Source of the DNA: Psychrobacter sp.
Lineage (GTDB): Bacteria; Pseudomonadota; Gammaproteobacteria; Pseudomonadales; Moraxellaceae
Assembly: GCA_029267175.1 (NCBI GenBank)
Contig: JARIDJ010000088.1
Location: forward strand, 1 to 48,284
Direction: 5' to 3'
DNA length: 48,284 bases
This document shows, piece after piece, positions 15,803 to 24,888 of the stretch (within the stretch, counting starts at the first letter, position 1; the number at the start of each line of letters is the position of its first letter). Under the pieces are notes generated by a model that searched no databases, had not been told where the DNA came from, and saw only the letters and a program-made list of their open reading frames with translations. The translations under genes were made by a program, and so were the position numbers.

Positions 15803-18265
15803 ATGTCAGTATTGGATACTTTATTACCCAAAGAGCCCACCAACAAGATGATGATGAATGAGCCTGTCGATACCTTGTTTGATAAGACCGCAAGCCAGCT
15901 GGTTGGCAAGCCTATCAATCGTGTTGATGGCCCCTTAAAAGTGAGTGGTCAAGCCCCTTATAGCGCAGAGTTTCATCTAGACAATCAAGCCTATGGGGTA
16001 TTAGTTGGCGCCACGATCGCTAAAGGCGAGGTCAGAGAGATTGATACCAGTAGCGCTGAGTCTATCCCCGGCGTTATCAAAGTCGTCACTGACCCTGAGC
16101 ATTTTTTGCGTAATGGTCAACAAGGCGGCGCTATGCAGGCACCTACTCAAGGGGCAAATGAGGTATTTTATCATGGGCAGCCTATCGCGGCGGTCATTGC
16201 TGAGACTTTTGAGGCGGCAACAGAGGGCGCAAAAGCATTAAAAATCAGCTATAAAGATAACACCGAGCTTGCAGCCTTAGATTTTAATAAAGAGCTGCCC
16301 AAAGCCCATGATGTCGATGAGTCGGGCGGTTCTGATAAAAATGCCAAACAAGGTAATCCGGAACAAGGACTAGCTGACGCCGAGATGACCCTCGATCGCT
16401 TTTATCATACCCCCAGTCAAAGTAACTCTCCGATGGAGCCGCACGTAACGCTTGCGCATTGGGAAGACGATAAGCTGATTATGTACTCCTCCAATCAGAT
16501 GCTCTCCTCTTGCAAAAAACAAATCGCCGATGCTCTAGATATGGACGCTGATAAAGTGCAATTAATCGCCAAATATGTTGGTGGCGGCTTTGGTAGTAAG
16601 CTTGGTATCTCTCCTGAGTCTATCGCAGCAGCTATTTCTGCTAAGGAATTACAACGTCCGGTACTCATCGTTATGAGCCGCCCGCAAGTAATGGAGGCCA
16701 CCATTAGACGCTCCAACACGCGCCAGCGCATCGCTATCGGCTGTGATAAAGACGGTATTATCGATACTATGATTCATGAGACCATCTCTAGTAACTTGCC
16801 CGGTGAGAGCTTTTTTGAGCCAGCAGCTTTGTCTACCCATTACCTTTATCGCGGCGAAAATCGTCTGGTAAACTATCAAAAGGTGGAGCTCAATCAAGTG
16901 CTATCAGGCTCAATGCGTGCTCCTGGAGAAGCGGTCGGTCAGATTGCGATGGAGTGCGCGATGGATGAGTTGGCTGAAAAATTAAAACTTGACCCTATTG
17001 AATTTCGTCGCCGCAATGAGCCTGAAAAAGACCCTAGCCAAGATATCCCCTTCTCCACTCGTCAGCTGATTGCTTGTATGGAGCAAGGCGCTGAGCAGTT
17101 TGGCTGGGATCAACGTATTGCTCGTCCTGCTAGTCGTTTAGAAGGTGATTGGTGGCTAGGGGTTGGCATGGCAGCGGCTTCTCGCGGTAATAATCTAGCG
17201 CCTTCTGAAGCGCGAGCTATTTTGCAAGTTGATCATTCCAAAGCGCTTGGCGTCAAAGCCATTATCGAGACCGACATGACTGATATCGGCACCGGCTCTT
17301 ATACGGTGTTCACTCAAGTCGCCGCTGATATCTTGGGGTTGCCCGTTGATCATATCGAGATGAGTTTAGGCGACACTAGCTTACCGCCGGCAGCAGGTTC
17401 TGGCGGTAGCATGGGCGCGGCAAGCTCAGGCAGTAGTATTTATCTTGCCTGTCAGCAGCTGCGGGAGATGCTAGCCAAAAAGGTGGGGCTACACAGCGAC
17501 ACTATTCAAATCGATAACGGACAAATAAAGAAAATCGGCGAGCATAAAGACAGTGTTATGGAGTCAGCGTTAGCCGCAGGCAAGAGCTTGGCTAGCGGCG
17601 TGGCAGATAACGCGCTGCATCAGCTTAAAGAGAAGACTGGCTTTACTACCTCTCAGCCAAAACGCGATATTGATGCCGATAATAAAAGTGACAAAGGTAG
17701 CTATGACTTTAGTGACTCAAAGTCTTACTCACTAGCCGAGGTCATCGCTAGCTATAACGAGCAGCGAGTCAGCGCTAAAGGCTTTATCTCGCCCGGCAAA
17801 AACGGTAAAAGTCATCGTCAAGCCTCTTATGGCGCTAATTTCGCTGAGGTGGCGGTGCATAAAGTCACTGGCGAGATTCGCGTCAAACGTATGACTGGCG
17901 CGTTTGCTGCTGGTCGTATTCTTAATCGTAAGACCGCGACTTCGCAGTGTTACGGCGGTATGGTGTTTGGTATAGGCTCAGCGCTGATGGAGCAAGTCAT
18001 TTATGACAAGCGCGATGGTCGCCTGTGTAATCACGATTTGGCGGAATATCATGTGCCCGTCAACGCTGATGTACCGCAGCTCGATGTCATTTTAGTCGAA
18101 GAAGATGATCGTTATACCAATCCTATGCACATTAAGGGGATTGGCGAGACTGCTATCTCCGGAGCCGCTGCCGCTATTGCTAATGCCATCTATAATGCTA
18201 TTGGGGTACGGGTCTATGACTTCCCTATTACTTTGGACAAAATCTTAGCCGATATGCCTGAGTAG
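15803..18265 (+). CDS. paoC: Aldehyde oxidoreductase molybdenum-cofactor subunit (PaoC/YagR-like)
   Basis: 820 residues, catalytic subunit. Seen are VGGGFGSK (259-266), the APGEAVGQIAMECAMDELAE segment, AGSGGSMGAASSG and the C-terminal MHIKGIGETAISGAAAA with catalytic Glu782. Members hydroxylate aldehydes to acids using water; PaoC binds molybdopterin cytosine dinucleotide. It is longer than E. coli PaoC (about 730 residues); the extra sequence is concentrated in a hydrophilic stretch at about residues 575-655 rich in Lys, Ser and Asp. GGGAG precedes the start 2 nt after paoB. Substrate is not predictable from motifs; a broad aromatic/aliphatic aldehyde scope is the family default. Confidence 0.9.
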   Translation: MSVLDTLLPKEPTNKMMMNEPVDTLFDKTASQLVGKPINRVDGPLKVSGQAPYSAEFHLDNQAYGVLVGATIAKGEVREIDTSSAESIPGVIKVVTDPEHFLRNGQQGGAMQAPTQGANEVFYHGQPIAAVIAETFEAATEGAKALKISYKDNTELAALDFNKELPKAHDVDESGGSDKNAKQGNPEQGLADAEMTLDRFYHTPSQSNSPMEPHVTLAHWEDDKLIMYSSNQMLSSCKKQIADALDMDADKVQLIAKYVGGGFGSKLGISPESIAAAISAKELQRPVLIVMSRPQVMEATIRRSNTRQRIAIGCDKDGIIDTMIHETISSNLPGESFFEPAALSTHYLYRGENRLVNYQKVELNQVLSGSMRAPGEAVGQIAMECAMDELAEKLKLDPIEFRRRNEPEKDPSQDIPFSTRQLIACMEQGAEQFGWDQRIARPASRLEGDWWLGVGMAAASRGNNLAPSEARAILQVDHSKALGVKAIIETDMTDIGTGSYTVFTQVAADILGLPVDHIEMSLGDTSLPPAAGSGGSMGAASSGSSIYLACQQLREMLAKKVGLHSDTIQIDNGQIKKIGEHKDSVMESALAAGKSLASGVADNALHQLKEKTGFTTSQPKRDIDADNKSDKGSYDFSDSKSYSLAEVIASYNEQRVSAKGFISPGKNGKSHRQASYGANFAEVAVHKVTGEIRVKRMTGAFAAGRILNRKTATSQCYGGMVFGIGSALMEQVIYDKRDGRLCNHDLAEYHVPVNADVPQLDVILVEEDDRYTNPMHIKGIGETAISGAAAAIANAIYNAIGVRVYDFPITLDKILADMPE

Positions 18266-18273
18266 GGATAGCT

Positions 18274-19500
18274 ATGAACCAAATCGCTGATATTCTTAGC
18301 CTTGCTGCTGACGTACAAAAAAATGACGTTGATGCGGTGCTAGCGACGGTCGTGCATACGGAAGGTTCCGCTTATCGCAAGCCCGGCGCGATGATGCTGA
18401 TTTGCGCGGATGGTCGCTCGGTGGGCATGATTAGTGGCGGCTGCCTTGAGCCGCATATTATCAAGCGTGCTTTTTGGCTGACCCGCAATGGTGCAAGCGT
18501 GCAAGTGTATCAAACCGGTGATGAGCAACGGAGCGAGCAAGATGATGGGCTAAGTAGCCCCTCATATTTAGAAAATGAGTTAAATTTTGGTTTAGGCTGC
18601 AATGGTAAAGTTCATGTCTTATTTGAGTGTTTATCTTTGGCTATGCCTTATTTACAATTGATCAAAAAAGTCCGGCAAAATGCCCAGCCTGCTACTGTCG
18701 CCACTTTAATCCGCTCTAACAGCTCTAAGATAGCAGTAGGAATACGAGTTCATTTAAACGGCAGTTTTTTAGATGACAGCATAGCCTTAGAACCCATAGC
18801 GCAGCCCATCATTGATCAATTAGCGGCTTACAAAGTCAGTAAAAAACAAGCTGACTATCTCGTGATTAAAGGCTCTGATCCAAGTGATGATAACCCAAGT
18901 GTAAATGTGCAAAGCGAGTGGCTAGTACAGCGCTTACAACCCCAGATTCGGCTACTAATTTGCGGTGCAGGCAACGATGTCATGCCGTTAGTGACCATGG
19001 CAAAGCTGCAAGATTGGCACGTTACAGTAGTGGATAGTCGCGTGCAATACGCGACTCGCCAGCGTTTTTCGCAAGCCGATGCTGTGCTCTCATTACCTTT
19101 GGAGGACAGCGAAACCTTGCTTGAGCTAAGCCATAACGCAGCAGTAGCGCTAATGTCGCATAGTCTCAGCCAAGATCGCGCCCGTTTAGCTGTCTTACTC
19201 AAGCATCCTGAGAGCTTTATCTACCTTGGACAACTAGGGCCTCGTTATCGTACTAAGCGTTTAATTCGAGAGATTAGCTCGACTTGTGACAACCCTACGA
19301 TATTAGCAGACGGTATCAATCAATTACATTATCCTATCGGTTATAAGCTCGGCGGTGATGGCCCCGAAGCCTTGGCATTAAGTATCATGGCGCAAATTAG
19401 TGCGGTGGTTTATGAGCAAATAGCAGTCAATAGAGAATTAGCACAGCCAAAACCCTCATCGAAAGCAAAAAAGCTTGCCAACGCAGTCAATTATGAATAA
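18274..19500 (+). CDS. xdhC: XdhC/PaoD-family molybdenum cofactor insertion chaperone
   Basis: 408 residues in two parts. The XdhC/CoxI N-terminal domain (VLATVVHTEGSAYRKPGAMM, MISGGCLEPH) is about residues 10-75. The XdhC Rossmann domain (RLLICGAGNDVMPLVTMAK, VALMSHSLSQDRARL, YLGQLGPRYRTKRL) is about residues 228-365. Such proteins bind the mature Mo cofactor, promote its sulfuration and insert it into the large subunit. It lies 8 bp after paoC and overlaps mocA, as expected for a dedicated maturation factor (PaoD role). The middle linker (about 90-225) is poorly conserved. Confidence 0.9.
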   Translation: MNQIADILSLAADVQKNDVDAVLATVVHTEGSAYRKPGAMMLICADGRSVGMISGGCLEPHIIKRAFWLTRNGASVQVYQTGDEQRSEQDDGLSSPSYLENELNFGLGCNGKVHVLFECLSLAMPYLQLIKKVRQNAQPATVATLIRSNSSKIAVGIRVHLNGSFLDDSIALEPIAQPIIDQLAAYKVSKKQADYLVIKGSDPSDDNPSVNVQSEWLVQRLQPQIRLLICGAGNDVMPLVTMAKLQDWHVTVVDSRVQYATRQRFSQADAVLSLPLEDSETLLELSHNAAVALMSHSLSQDRARLAVLLKHPESFIYLGQLGPRYRTKRLIREISSTCDNPTILADGINQLHYPIGYKLGGDGPEALALSIMAQISAVVYEQIAVNRELAQPKPSSKAKKLANAVNYE

Positions 19501-20176
19501 TGGCGACATACCTTTAATGACCCAAAATCACGCGGTTATTATTTTAGCCAGTGGTCTTAGTCAGCGATTGGGTCAGGCTAAGCAGCTGCTACCCAAAAAT
19601 GGCAAGCCGTTAATTCATTATATGACTAATTTAGCTTTAGCTAGTCAAGCAAAAACTGTCATTATCGTTATTCCTCAGCATAATACAGCCATTCACTCTA
19701 CGATTAATAAGCTAATATCACAGCATTCAACCCTGCAAATTATTAATAACCCAAGCCCACAAATAGGAATGGCGCAAAGCTTATCTCTAGCTATTGATAC
19801 TTTAAAGGTTCAGCAAAACTTAGCTATTAAGCGCGTATTGATTATGGGCGTGGATCAAGTACTATTAGACGCTAAACATTTAAACCAGCTTCTAGCAAAA
19901 AACAATTTAGTCGTCGCTAGTCGCTATCCAAGCTTAGATGACAATTACGCTCTTAATGATTCTAAGAGTGACATTATCGGTCTACCGATAGTGATTGATT
20001 ATCAGTTATTAAAGTCATGGCAATCTTCATTAAGTGGCGATAAAGGCTTACGACATTTGATTAGAGCTTTGCCTGCTGAGCAAATTAGTAGCGTGGATAA
20101 TTCACAGCTAAGCTATGATATCGATACGCCTTGGCAATTGGCTTATGCTCAAACGCAAGGTTGGCTTGATTGCTAA
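19493..20176 (+). CDS. mocA: MocA-like molybdopterin cytidylyltransferase (NTP transferase)
   Basis: About 227 residues. The N-terminal nucleotide-binding motif AVIILASGLSQRLGQAKQLL and the acidic metal site (MGVDQVLL) belong to the MobA/MocA group. MocA transfers CMP from CTP to molybdopterin, making the MCD cofactor that PaoC-type enzymes need. This fits its place as the last gene of the pao operon. The start at 19493 overlaps the xdhC stop; a TTG at 19475 and an ATG at 19517 are alternatives, the latter placing the motif closest to the N-terminus. IGLPIVI near residue 160 is a conserved substrate segment. MobA is less likely given the context. Confidence 0.85.
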   Translation: MNNGDIPLMTQNHAVIILASGLSQRLGQAKQLLPKNGKPLIHYMTNLALASQAKTVIIVIPQHNTAIHSTINKLISQHSTLQIINNPSPQIGMAQSLSLAIDTLKVQQNLAIKRVLIMGVDQVLLDAKHLNQLLAKNNLVVASRYPSLDDNYALNDSKSDIIGLPIVIDYQLLKSWQSSLSGDKGLRHLIRALPAEQISSVDNSQLSYDIDTPWQLAYAQTQGWLDC

Positions 20177-20279
20177 TTAACTATATTAACAATCGCTCCT
20201 ACGAAACCCACAATATCCTTACTGAGAGCCTTATCATTATCTGTCAAAATATAAGCGAATTCATAAAAAAGGATGACTT

Positions 20280-20420
20280 ATGACTAAGATTAACAAATCG
20301 ATATTAGCTTCTATCGCTATTCAACAAAAAACTTGCACTTGTTCTAAATGTGGTTGTAGCAGTGAAGCCACTTGCCAAAAATGTGATAAATGCAGTAAGT
20401 GCTGTACTTGTAGCTTATAA
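20280..20420 (+). CDS. Cys-rich 46-residue peptide, metallothionein-like
   Basis: A short ORF with AAAAGGA about 8 nt before its ATG. It encodes ten Cys in 46 residues, all in the last 28 (positions 19, 21, 24, 26, 32, 35, 38, 41, 42, 44), with Lys between them. The first cluster CTCSKCGC has the C-x-C-x-x-C-x-C spacing of pseudomonad BmtA/SmtA metallothioneins. The second half is CxxCxxCxxCCxC. The first 18 residues carry no Cys and look like a short amphipathic leader. A cytosolic zinc/copper/cadmium-binding role is the best inference. It follows mocA by 103 bp and ends before a terminator, so it may be co-transcribed with the molybdoenzyme operon. It is shorter than known bacterial metallothioneins. 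Confidence 0.75.
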   Translation: MTKINKSILASIAIQQKTCTCSKCGCSSEATCQKCDKCSKCCTCSL

Positions 20421-20453
20421 CTATAGCTGCTAAACAAGCTTAGTAAACACAGC

Positions 20454-20489
20454 AAAGCGTTGTAGATAATTCTCTAGAACGCTTTTTTT
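20454..20489 (+). terminator. Rho-independent terminator after the Cys-rich peptide gene
   Basis: Stem AAAGCGTT (20454-20461) / AACGCTTT (20478-20485), 16-nt loop, T-tract to 20489. Confidence 0.8.
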
Positions 20490-20517
20490 GAGTCCGCTGT
20501 CCGCTACCGCTGCTAAT

Positions 20518-20545
20518 TTGTTATAGTGAAATCTGACATTAATAA
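20518..20545 (+). promoter_or_regulatory. Candidate promoter of the universal stress protein gene
   Basis: TTGTTA (20518-20523) and TAATAA (20540-20545) with 16-bp spacing, just after the preceding terminator. A moderate match to sigma-70 consensus. Confidence 0.35.
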
Positions 20546-20577
20546 TAGCTTTTAATAGCAACTGTTAATAATCAATA

Positions 20578-20617
20578 AGGCATGTGCTCGTTTTAATGAG
20601 GCAAAGTAAACATGCCT
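20578..20617 (+). promoter_or_regulatory. Inverted repeat in the leader of the universal stress gene
   Basis: Perfect 8-bp arms AGGCATGT (20578-20585) and ACATGCCT (20610-20617), 24 bp apart, with a smaller CTC/GAG pairing inside. It lies 40 bp before the ATG and could be an operator or a leader stem-loop. Confidence 0.45.
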
Positions 20618-20656
20618 AAAATCAGCAGAGAGTTTTTCCATTTTTGAGGACAGCTT

Positions 20657-21517
20657 ATGACTAGCGAACCGCACATTTTAGCTTGTATTGATGGCTCGAC
20701 CGTCACCCAATCCGTCTGTAGCTACGCGGCGTGGTATGCCAGTCGTTTAAATTTACCAGTAGCCTTACTTAATGTCGTCGATGTGCCAGTTTCCTCAAGG
20801 CGCGACTTATCTGGCACCATCGGTATCGATAGTCGGCAAATTCTGCTAGAAGAGCTGACGCAATTGGATGAAAAAAGAGCTAAGGTGGTCAACAGCTATA
20901 GCAATGCGCTAATCGAAGACGTCAAAAGCCATATCACCAATAACTTTGATGTCGAGGTAAAAGCTTATAGACGCCGTGGTAAACTGCTGCCCGCCATTGA
21001 GCATTTTAAAGATGAAAATCGCGCTATTGTATTAGGACGCCGCGGTACCGATCATCAAAACGATCGCCTCAATATCGGTAGCCAAATCGAAACCGTCACT
21101 CGCGCCTCAAATCGCCCGATCTTAATTTGCTCCGAGCAGTTTAATACGCCTGCCTCTTATCTGATAGCTTTTGATGGCAGCAAGACGGCGATCAAAGCAG
21201 TAGAGAGGGTCGCAGCTAGCGAGCTATTAAAAGGTATGCAAGGTCATATTGTGATGGTGGGCCGAGATGATGCTAATGCGAAAAATAGCTTAGCTAAAGC
21301 TACTGAGCAATTAAGCCAAGCTGGCTTTAGCATCAGCGCGCATCATTTACCTGATGATAAGGTAGTTGAGAGTTTATTACAGTTTCAGGCTAACAATGCT
21401 CTCGATCTTATTGTCATTGGCGCTTATGGCCATTCTAAATTTCAGCAGTTATTTATCGGTAGCACGACTACTAAGCTGATTACCAAAACCTTATCGCCGA
21501 TACTGTTACTGCGCTAA
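20657..21517 (+). CDS. Universal stress protein with two Usp domains
   Basis: 286 residues with tandem UspA folds. Domain 1 is about residues 1-150 (ILACIDGS at the N-terminus, LGRRGTDHQNDRLNIGSQ near the end). Domain 2 is about 158-286 (LIAFDGSKTAIKAVE and IGAYGHSKFQQLFIGSTTTKL). The second has the G-x2-G-x9-G(S/T) ATP-binding pattern; the first is a near match. UspE-like tandem proteins are cytoplasmic and aid survival in starvation, oxidative or metal stress. Start supported by GAGGA about 9 nt upstream. The gene ends 3 bp from the convergent transglutaminase gene. Confidence 0.92.
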   Translation: MTSEPHILACIDGSTVTQSVCSYAAWYASRLNLPVALLNVVDVPVSSRRDLSGTIGIDSRQILLEELTQLDEKRAKVVNSYSNALIEDVKSHITNNFDVEVKAYRRRGKLLPAIEHFKDENRAIVLGRRGTDHQNDRLNIGSQIETVTRASNRPILICSEQFNTPASYLIAFDGSKTAIKAVERVAASELLKGMQGHIVMVGRDDANAKNSLAKATEQLSQAGFSISAHHLPDDKVVESLLQFQANNALDLIVIGAYGHSKFQQLFIGSTTTKLITKTLSPILLLR

Positions 21518-21520
21518 TCT

Positions 21521-23773
21521 TTATTTAAACAGCTGCCTGATGCTGTATTTAAGCTGCTTGAATAGCTGTTGATACTCATCACTACTACTATCGGTAGCGC
21601 TTAGACGTCCATAGCGTAGCTGTCGATAGTAGCTTTTAATCTCGCCCAAATGCTGCTTATTTAGTTTAATAGCTTCATTGCTCTCTAAACGCTCAAGCCA
21701 AGCCAGCTGCCCCTCGTTATCAGCACGAGCTAACGCTTTATCGCGCTTAGCTAAACGCTTTGAGAGCTTCATAAAGGGTCGATCTAGTGGATGCCAAAGC
21801 TTACGGCGACGATACCATATCAGCACTACTATAAGTCCCATCACCGCAATAGCGCTAGCGGCAAGCCAAGCGATTTGCTCCGTAATAGAGCGGATATTGA
21901 ACCATTTTAGTAGCGATCCGGCCTGCTTGTCTTGATCATAACCGACCACCTCTCTTTGCCAATAGTAGCTTGCTTGATCTGATAAACGTCTTAAAGTTTG
22001 TAGCATTTGGTACTGCTGATAGCTGATTTGCGCGCGCGCGCCATCACCAAACATACTAGCGCCGCGTGCTTGCGTCAAAGCGTCCATCCCTTGCTCCACT
22101 CGCTCTGGCGCCACAAAAGCTGTCGGGTCAACGCGCACCCAGCCTTGGCCCTCAAGCCAAACCTCGCTCCAAGCGTGGGCGTCCATTTGCCGCACCTCCC
22201 ATACCGTACCGCCGCGACTCAGCTCGCCACCTTGATAGCCGGCCACTACCCGTGCTGGAATACCAGCGGCGCGCATCATAAAGGTAAAGCTTGAGGAATA
22301 ATGCTCACAAAATCCGGCTTGGGTTTCGAATAAAAAACTATCGATGCGATTATCACTGAGCCGTGGCGGCGATAGTGTATAGCGAAACTCGTCCTTATTG
22401 ATCCAGCTTTGGATAACTTGCATGTAGCGCACAGGATCTGAGCCTGCTTGTACAAACAGCTGCTTAGCAAGGGCGCGCGTTTTTGTATTACCGGTGGCAG
22501 GCAAAGTTAAATTAACCTCGCGGCCGACCTCATCAAGTAGCGGATCTATCTTTATAGGGGTATAACGCAGCACCTCATAACGCAGCTGCTCAGTCACTGG
22601 TTTATTGTTTAATAAGGTAAAATCTGAGGTCAGACTGATACCTTGCTCTTGGGTAAAAGGATAATCAAGCCCAAATAGCCACTGCTGCTGGGTGGGCTCC
22701 AAGATCACCTCATACTGGTTAGGTGCCAGTTTTACCGCATCGGCAGCGGTCGCCAACGACTGTTCGAGCCACTGCGGCGTTTGCCGATTAGACTGCCATT
22801 GCCACGGCTGCTGTATGCGCTGATTGGGACGCCAAGTCACCCCATCAAAGTCGCTAAACACTAAGCCTCGCCAATATAGCTCACTTTGCTTCGGGCGAAA
22901 TTCATCAAATTCAACGCGAAAGGCCAGTTCGGTCGATTGGCTCAAATTAGCAAAATCGCCTGGCGACATACTATCAGAGACGCCAGTAGTTGCTTGGCTT
23001 GAGGACAGCTGTACTGACCATAACGGCGGCAGACGCGGAAAGAATAAAAACAGCACTATCAATAAAGGTAGCGCCGATACGCCTAACACGCCAAGCGTAC
23101 GTAAGCGGCCATCACCGCGAGTATTACCATCATCATTAAGCGCAATAAAAGCTAGTAATACTACCAAAGTAGCGACTATCGCCTCTATGGTGGTCAAAAG
23201 TCCTTGATCTAATAAGAATAAACCGGCGATAACAAACAGCGATAAGTTCAGTACTACATAAGCGTCGCGGCGCTTATAAAGCTCCCAAAGCTTACTGATT
23301 AGACACAGCAGCAAAAAAGCCACGCCCATATCGAGACCAAAAGAAGTGCCATAAGTGAGCGATAAACCTGCTAAGCCGAGCAAAAACCCTAGCATCTGCA
23401 TCGCTTGATAATAACGCTTTAAGCGCTTGGGCTTGAACCTAGCTTTGATAACAGGCAGCTGCGCGCCAATAGTAATAATGCCAAAACCTATCAGCCATAG
23501 AGGCAGATAAAAAGCGTGCGGCAAAATAACAAACAGCTGGGCGATCAATACCCAATAATAAGCGGGTAGTGATAACAGCCGCTGATACCATTTATTCTTA
23601 GTAACCTCGTCATCACCGCGCTCATCATTTACTAAGCGAGTAGAGATCAGTTGACCATAAGCGAGCCGCTCAAAGCTAGCGTCGCTACCATTAATAGCTT
23701 TCATAGGGTCTGGTTGGCTAGCCAAGCTTTGCGGCGAGCGTTTTTTACTGGAGAATAAGTTAAATAAACTCAT
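21521..23773 (-). CDS. tgpA: TgpA-like membrane transglutaminase (DUF3488 / transglutaminase-like / DUF4129)
   Basis: 750 residues. An N-terminal block of about six membrane helices (roughly 60-255) is followed by a periplasmic transglutaminase-like domain. Its catalytic triad is visible as Cys489 (GFCEHYSS), His533 (DAHAWSEVW) and Asp549 (RVDPTAF). A further helix near 640-665 (IAWLAASAIAVMGLIVVLIW) leads to a C-terminal cytoplasmic DUF4129-like tail. In Pseudomonas aeruginosa TgpA is essential for viability and acts at the inner membrane; the substrate is unclear. It overlaps the DUF58 gene by 4 bp in the MoxR-DUF58-TgpA order. Confidence 0.9.
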   Translation of the reverse strand: MSLFNLFSSKKRSPQSLASQPDPMKAINGSDASFERLAYGQLISTRLVNDERGDDEVTKNKWYQRLLSLPAYYWVLIAQLFVILPHAFYLPLWLIGFGIITIGAQLPVIKARFKPKRLKRYYQAMQMLGFLLGLAGLSLTYGTSFGLDMGVAFLLLCLISKLWELYKRRDAYVVLNLSLFVIAGLFLLDQGLLTTIEAIVATLVVLLAFIALNDDGNTRGDGRLRTLGVLGVSALPLLIVLFLFFPRLPPLWSVQLSSSQATTGVSDSMSPGDFANLSQSTELAFRVEFDEFRPKQSELYWRGLVFSDFDGVTWRPNQRIQQPWQWQSNRQTPQWLEQSLATAADAVKLAPNQYEVILEPTQQQWLFGLDYPFTQEQGISLTSDFTLLNNKPVTEQLRYEVLRYTPIKIDPLLDEVGREVNLTLPATGNTKTRALAKQLFVQAGSDPVRYMQVIQSWINKDEFRYTLSPPRLSDNRIDSFLFETQAGFCEHYSSSFTFMMRAAGIPARVVAGYQGGELSRGGTVWEVRQMDAHAWSEVWLEGQGWVRVDPTAFVAPERVEQGMDALTQARGASMFGDGARAQISYQQYQMLQTLRRLSDQASYYWQREVVGYDQDKQAGSLLKWFNIRSITEQIAWLAASAIAVMGLIVVLIWYRRRKLWHPLDRPFMKLSKRLAKRDKALARADNEGQLAWLERLESNEAIKLNKQHLGEIKSYYRQLRYGRLSATDSSSDEYQQLFKQLKYSIRQLFK

Positions 23774-24852
23774 GGGACTTGCGCCAACCTTAGCAAACAG
23801 GCTTGCGCGAACGCATCGCCTTGCCCTATAACGGCAGCGTTTGGCGCATCATTAGGTAGTTGCAGCTGAAACGGTACCTCACTCTGAGCTAAGGTAAGCA
23901 CCCCATAAGCCAATTGCGAGAGTTTTTGTTCATGAGTCAGCGCTGGCATATCCTCGTAAGCTAAGCGCTGCTCGTAGCCAACAGGATCAGCGAAATGCTT
24001 GGTAAACATGCCCTGCCCGCGCGCCACATGCGCCCAAGAGACTCTCGCTAACGATTCACCAGCGATATAATTATCGAGACGCTCAAAGTCATCTTGACCT
24101 TGAGTGTACTGTCCACCAGTGGGCAAATCGGCATTATTAGCGGCTAGATACTGCGCTTGCCATTCAAAGGTTTCAGGTTTTGGATAGACCCAAGCGGGGC
24201 GCGCGAAATAAACGTAGGACCAAGCGCGCATAATTCCTAATGGATAAACGGTTTTGATTTGCAAACGTGGCAGCTCAAGCTTACCACGCTGATGAGTCGC
24301 TACTGGCAGACGTATAATTTGCTCATCTTTTAGACGAGGGATTAATAGTGAGGCTGGCGGTAATGTGGAAAGCGGAGTTGATGATAACGAATTTGATAAT
24401 AAGTTAGGTAGCGCGTCTAGCTGTTTATTAACTGATTTTTGGCTATGTTGTTTGTTTTTTGGCTCAAAGCTGACCAGTAGCTGACGCCTAGGCTGACGGC
24501 TTTTATTGAGCAGCTGCACCGTTACCCAAGCCGGCTCGCCTGCCTCAGCCATGGTCACCTCAAGCAGTCTTACTTGCAGTCCTGATACATGGGCAAAAGT
24601 GACATGAAAGCTAATTAGCCAAACACTTACTAGATAAAAACATAGTCCCAATACCAAGTTATTGCCGTAATTAACACCGGCGATAAAGGTAATGGTAAGT
24701 AGCAACACAAACAGCATACCCTCGCGGCTAAAAAAAATATAGACATTACGCAAGTTAAGGGTAGCACTGTCGCTTTTAGGCGCGCGCTTGGCAAACCAGT
24801 GACTGAGCATTGCCGCTAAGGGCTGTTTTATGGTCTGAGGCAAAATGGTCAT
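23770..24852 (-). CDS. DUF58 domain membrane protein
   Basis: About 360 residues. Two membrane helices near residues 45-85 (EGMLFVLLLTITFIAGVNYG, VLGLCFYLVSVWLISFHV) precede a soluble von-Willebrand-like DUF58 region with YPLGIMRAWSYV and the motif ERLDNYIAGESLARVSW. DUF58 proteins are usual partners of MoxR ATPases, probably substrates or adaptors of the chaperone. The ATG at 24852 has AGGG about 6 nt upstream; a GTG at 24858 is an alternative. An insert of Ser/Leu/Pro-rich sequence near residues 145-170 is less conserved. It sits between moxR (37 bp) and tgpA (4-bp overlap). Confidence 0.88.
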   Translation of the reverse strand: MTILPQTIKQPLAAMLSHWFAKRAPKSDSATLNLRNVYIFFSREGMLFVLLLTITFIAGVNYGNNLVLGLCFYLVSVWLISFHVTFAHVSGLQVRLLEVTMAEAGEPAWVTVQLLNKSRQPRRQLLVSFEPKNKQHSQKSVNKQLDALPNLLSNSLSSTPLSTLPPASLLIPRLKDEQIIRLPVATHQRGKLELPRLQIKTVYPLGIMRAWSYVYFARPAWVYPKPETFEWQAQYLAANNADLPTGGQYTQGQDDFERLDNYIAGESLARVSWAHVARGQGMFTKHFADPVGYEQRLAYEDMPALTHEQKLSQLAYGVLTLAQSEVPFQLQLPNDAPNAAVIGQGDAFAQACLLRLAQVP

Positions 24853-24888
24853 ATTCACCCTATAAAGTGAGGGTAGTCTAAACAGTTA

